Below are positions 60,895-64,000 of a stretch of 64,000 bases of DNA, one piece after another. The translations under genes and the position numbers were made by a program. The DNA lies in NCBI GenBank assembly GCA_016222805.1, contig JACRQG010000009.1, positions 87,006 to 151,005 of the forward strand, read 5' to 3'. Within the stretch, counting starts at the first letter, position 1; each line of letters opens with the position of its first letter. Source of the DNA: Verrucomicrobiota bacterium (GTDB taxonomy: Bacteria; Verrucomicrobiota; Verrucomicrobiia; Opitutales; Opitutaceae). A model generated the notes under the pieces. It was given only the letters and a program-made list of their open reading frames with translations, had not been told where the DNA came from and did no database searches.

Positions 60895-61895
60895 ACCTGT
60901 ACCTCCGCCTCCTGTTCGCGTGCGCCGGCACCGTCCTCGCCGTTCCGAGCCTGGCCGCAGCCGAGCGCGCGGTGCCGCCGCGGCCGCGCCTCCTCGGGAT
61001 CTCCCACGCCGCGTTCTACGTCAGCGACATGGCGAAAGCGCGCGCCTTCTACGAGGGATTCCTCGGCTTCGCGTCCCCCTACTCGATTCCCCGGAAGAAC
61101 CCGGGGGAGCACCTCGTGTGGATCAAGATCAACGACCGCCAGAGCATCGAACTCTTTCCCGGCAGCGAAACGGCGCCCGGAGCCGATCGCCTGGTGCACC
61201 TCGCCATCGAGGTCGACGACGCCGACGCCATGCTCGCCTACCTGCGGGCGAACGGCGTGGCGGGCCTGCCACCGACGGCGACCGCCCCCCTCGGCCGGAT
61301 CGGAAACAAGAATTTCACGATCAAGGATCCCAACGGCAACGGCGTGGAATTCACCCAATACCTGCCCGACGGCTGGACCGTGCGGGAACAGGGCCGGCAC
61401 CTCCCGGCCACGCGCATCGCGAAACGGATGAGCCATGTCGGCGTGATGATCGGCGAATTCGAGGCCTCGCTGCGGTTCTACCGCGACCTCCTGGGTTTCC
61501 GCGAGACCTGGCGCGGCAGCGCGGGCGGCAAGGTGCTCAACTGGGTGAACATGCAGGTGCCCGACGGCGAGGACTACGTGGAGTTCATGCTCTACGACAA
61601 ATACCCGACGCCGGACCGCCTCCGCACGATGCACCACGTTTGCCTCGAGGTGCCCGATGTCGCCGCCGCCGGGGCCGAACTCGCGCGGCGCCCCTACCCG
61701 CCCGGCAGCAAACCGCCCACCGAGCTGAAGGTGGGCGTGAATGGCAAGCGGCAGATCAACTATTACGATCCGGATGGCACGCGCGTGGAGATCATGGAGC
61801 CGCGCACCCACGACGGCGTTCCCCGGCCCCCCGCCACCGCCCCGCCGCCGGTCGCGGAACGCCGCCCGAGCCCGCCGGTCAACCCCGCGCGCTGA
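60891..61895 (+). CDS. Exported two-domain VOC (glyoxalase-like) protein
   Basis: A 334-aa protein with a signal peptide (about 1-24). Two vicinal-oxygen-chelate domains follow: ISHAAFYVSDMAKARAFYEGFLGF to GNGVEFTQYLPDG, and MSHVGVMIGEFEASLRFYRDLLGFRET to PDGTRVEIME. The metal-binding His and Glu positions are present in both halves. The substrate is unknown. It is translationally coupled to the FecR/LamG gene (ATGA overlap), so it may be part of the same regulated unit. The C-terminal 30 residues are Pro-rich. Confidence 0.85.
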   Translation: MNLYLRLLFACAGTVLAVPSLAAAERAVPPRPRLLGISHAAFYVSDMAKARAFYEGFLGFASPYSIPRKNPGEHLVWIKINDRQSIELFPGSETAPGADRLVHLAIEVDDADAMLAYLRANGVAGLPPTATAPLGRIGNKNFTIKDPNGNGVEFTQYLPDGWTVREQGRHLPATRIAKRMSHVGVMIGEFEASLRFYRDLLGFRETWRGSAGGKVLNWVNMQVPDGEDYVEFMLYDKYPTPDRLRTMHHVCLEVPDVAAAGAELARRPYPPGSKPPTELKVGVNGKRQINYYDPDGTRVEIMEPRTHDGVPRPPATAPPPVAERRPSPPVNPAR

Positions 61896-61922
61896 TCGGC
61901 TCGCAGCCGCCGTCTCGTTCGC

Positions 61923-63122
61923 CTACGGCCGGTAATACGGTCCGAGCACGTCGAGGATCTTCGCCAGCACTTCGTCGTGATCGATGGGACCGTTCTTGCG
62001 ATAGAGGATCTGTCCGCCCGGCGCGATGAGCACGGTGTGGGGCAGCGGCCCCGGCCAGCGCGGATCGAGGGCCGCGATCAGCGCGTCGGCACTGGCCTCG
62101 GTGTAGAGGAAGTTCGTGGCGGTGCGGCCCTCGGCCTTGAGCAGGCGCCGCAGCCGGTTGGGCGTGGCGGCATGCTGGCGCTCGAGGAAACGCTTCGCCG
62201 CCTCCTCCTGCTTGGGATCGTCCATCGAAACCGTGATCAACTCAAAGTCGCGGTTGCCCAGCCGGCGCGCCAGCGAGACCAGCGCCGGGAATTCGGCGAC
62301 GCACGGCGCGCACCACGTGGCCCAGACATTGATCAGCCGCAGCCGGTTCGAATCGTTCTTCGCCAGGCGGGCGACCCCCGCGGCGTCGATCCGTGCCAGT
62401 TCCACCGGCTCGGACTTCCACTTTTCATCCGCCTCCGCCACCTTGGCGCGCTTGTAGTTCCATTTCGTCGAACACCCGAGCACCGGCGTATTCGGCACCG
62501 CCACCGGTCTTCCCGCCAGCAGAGCGCCGATCGCCTGGCGCAGGTCGTGGGATTTCACGCTCGCGAGCTCCTCGAAGCGCGAGTCGTCGACCCGGCCCGC
62601 GTACCGCAGGCGGCGTTCGCGATCGAAGAGGAACACGTGCGGCGTGGCGAGGCAGCCATAGGCCTTGGCCGCGAGCTGCTGCTCACCGTCGTACAGATAG
62701 GGAAACACGAAGCCCTTTTCGGCCGCGTAGCGCTTCATCTCCTCGAAGCCGTCGTTGTACTTGCTGTAGCCGAGTTCGGTGACGGAAACGCTGTCGGGAC
62801 TGTTGGGGTTGATTGCCACCACCGCGAGCCCCCGGGCGGCAAACTCCTGCGCGATCGGAATGAGGCGCGTCTCCGCAGCGTGCGAATAGGGGCAGTGATT
62901 GGAGAGAAACGCCACCAGCAGGAATGGCGCCCGGCTCGCGGGAAAATCCACCAGGGAGTAGGTGCGCCCGTCGATCCCGGGCAGCTTAAAGTCCGGCGCG
63001 AGGTCGCCGAGCTGCAGGCGCTGCGCATCGGGCGGCAGCAGCGCCTCGTAGTTCTCCGCCGCCCCGGCGGGACCGATCAGTGTGAGGGCCAGCAGCAGCG
63101 AATGGATGCGCGGGAAATTCAT
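61923..63122 (-). CDS. Exported double thioredoxin-fold protein (redoxin + TlpA-like)
   Basis: A 399-aa protein with a signal peptide (about 1-21). The first AhpC/TSA-type domain is LQLGDLAPDFKLPGIDGRTYSLVDF with NHCPYSHAAE, which has a single Cys. The second is TlpA/ResA-like with LINVWATWCAPCVAEFPALVSLA and a classical CXXC. The first site (CPYS) suggests a resolving or monothiol role while the second transfers electrons. The start at 63122 fits the signal peptide. No neighbour suggests a specific partner. Confidence 0.88.
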   Translation of the reverse strand: MNFPRIHSLLLALTLIGPAGAAENYEALLPPDAQRLQLGDLAPDFKLPGIDGRTYSLVDFPASRAPFLLVAFLSNHCPYSHAAETRLIPIAQEFAARGLAVVAINPNSPDSVSVTELGYSKYNDGFEEMKRYAAEKGFVFPYLYDGEQQLAAKAYGCLATPHVFLFDRERRLRYAGRVDDSRFEELASVKSHDLRQAIGALLAGRPVAVPNTPVLGCSTKWNYKRAKVAEADEKWKSEPVELARIDAAGVARLAKNDSNRLRLINVWATWCAPCVAEFPALVSLARRLGNRDFELITVSMDDPKQEEAAKRFLERQHAATPNRLRRLLKAEGRTATNFLYTEASADALIAALDPRWPGPLPHTVLIAPGGQILYRKNGPIDHDEVLAKILDVLGPYYRP

Positions 63123-63266
63123 GGACGGAGGACGCGGGGTGGAGGGGAGCATGACCCTGGCGGAGGCCAGCGCGGGTGGCGACAAGATTGGACAGACGTT
63201 CCAATCCACCCGGCAACCGCAATCGGGAACGCGCCCTGAGCCCTGGCGAGAAATCCCGACCGGGGC

Positions 63267-64000
63267 TCAGGTCTCTCCGGCGCCCCGGAGGCCCGCCCGC
63301 GCGAGGTTCGCGCAGGCCTTGGCCACCAGTTCGCCGGGCTCGAAGGGCTTGCCGAGGAAATCGCTGAAGCCGAGCCCTCGCAGCTCCTCTTCCCGCTCCG
63401 CCCCCAAATTGCCGGAAATGCCCACGACCGGGAGGCTGACGGAATACTCCCGCACCTTGCGGACAAAGGTCGGCCCGTCCATCTCCGGCATCGAAAAATC
63501 GGTGATCACCAACCCGATCCTCGGGCCGGCTTCCTGCAGCACCCGCAGCGCATGCACCCCGTTTTTCGCCGGCAGCACCGAAAATCCCCCGGCTTCGAGA
63601 CACCGGCGCGAAGCGAGCAGCACGGCCGGATCGTCGTCGACCAGGAGCACGCAGGGCCGGTGGCCGGGCAACGGTGCGGAGAGGGGCTTCGCCCCGGACT
63701 GCCGGCCGATTTCGCCGTCTCCCCACTCGGCCATCTCGGGCAGGTAGACCCGAAAGGCCGTGCCCCCGCCAACCGCGGATTCCACCTGAACAAACCCTCG
63801 GTGAGATTTCACGATGCCATGCACCGTAGCCAGGCCGAGCCCCGTGCCGCCCGGCTTGGTGGTGAAAAAGGGATCGAAGATCCGCTCGCGGATTTCGGGA
63901 GGGATGCCGCAGCCGGTATCGACCACGCTCAGCACCAGGTACGGGCCCCCCGGTGCCGAGCCGAACTCGTCGGGAGCTCCCGGCGGCAACTGCTCCCGGG
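63267..64000 (-). CDS. Hybrid sensor histidine kinase, C-terminal part
   Basis: The gene continues beyond the right edge; about 244 codons are visible. The kinase ATPase domain shows the G1 box DTGCGIPP, F box FDPFFTTK and G2 box [20 protein letters not shown] receiver domain follows: [11 protein letters not shown] with the acidic pair, phospho-acceptor Asp in [11 protein letters not shown], and Lys in GKPFEPGE. It is a hybrid kinase in which the receiver follows the ATPase directly. Sensor domains are not in the window. Confidence 0.93.
   Translation of the reverse strand, partial: REQLPPGAPDEFGSAPGGPYLVLSVVDTGCGIPPEIRERIFDPFFTTKPGGTGLGLATVHGIVKSHRGFVQVESAVGGGTAFRVYLPEMAEWGDGEIGRQSGAKPLSAPLPGHRPCVLLVDDDPAVLLASRRCLEAGGFSVLPAKNGVHALRVLQEAGPRIGLVITDFSMPEMDGPTFVRKVREYSVSLPVVGISGNLGAEREEELRGLGFSDFLGKPFEPGELVAKACANLARAGLRGAGET

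Noticed and set aside
1-64000. tRNA, rRNA or known riboswitch genes
   Set aside because: I looked for cloverleaf-like segments and for conserved riboswitch cores (notably ahead of urtA and of the HupE-like genes) and found none I could support.

Overview
The window is about 67% GC (by eye) and comes from a free-living, Gram-negative, polysaccharide-degrading bacterium. I place it in Verrucomicrobiota, most likely Opitutaceae. The evidence is the mix of families: TonB receptors whose mature N-terminus carries an ELSPFEV-like motif, a VPDSG-CTERM-type anchored protein, a PSD1/PSCyt plus DUF1501 pair, DUF1080 and BNR_4 proteins, several formylglycine sulfatases and an ECF sigma/FecR-LamG operon. 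No rRNA or tRNA gene was recognised. Most start codons lack a Shine-Dalgarno sequence and follow C/T-rich leaders.

Layout. 1-85: 5' end of argC (minus). 195-995: minus-strand outer-membrane protein with a clear terminator. 1196-13850: a complete urea acquisition and hydrolysis locus, all plus strand: a beta-barrel porin behind a sigma-54-like promoter, urtA (followed by a terminator/attenuator), urtBCDE, then ureABC (urease) and ureE-F-G-D (nickel insertion chaperones). A 36-nt inverted repeat sits between urtD and urtE. 13950-14796: rplM-rpsI (minus). 15014-16702: ettA. 16760-19849: TonB receptor. 19865-23598: a metallophosphoesterase and, divergently, a sulfatase-esterase fusion.

23600-24615 is a repeat island: two direct copies of a composite palindromic repeat flank a DUF559 nuclease gene broken by one stop codon. 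24616-27069: small exported/membrane proteins, YceI and a divergent LysR regulator. 27090-35321: a minus-strand group with an LtaS/phosphoglycerol-transferase-like sulfatase, a sialidase-fold protein and two BNR_4 paralogues. Between the paralogues lies a regular array of 69-bp bipartite palindromes (REP/BIME type, GTAG...CTAC ends) with a RAYT (Y1/HUH) transposase gene sitting inside one unit. 35508-49050: a second TonB receptor, another copy (inverted) of the composite repeat, two divergent sulfatases, a VPDSG-CTERM protein, DUF1501 + PSD1 proteins, and two HupE/UreJ-like permeases. The permeases could supply nickel to the urease but are about 34 kb away from it.

49181-52322: an Rrf2 regulator upstream of an SsuABC/TauABC-type transporter. 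53278-61895: alginate-lyase-family protein, exported TIM-barrel protein, DUF1080 protein, a third TonB receptor, and a tightly overlapping ECF sigma - FecR/LamG - VOC operon. 61923-64000: a double-thioredoxin-fold protein and the 3' part of a hybrid histidine kinase.

The main biological systems are nitrogen scavenging from urea, uptake and breakdown of (sulfated) polysaccharide, and a RAYT/REP system with several related palindrome families. The RAYT/REP array and the DUF559 repeat cassette are the parts most worth following up.
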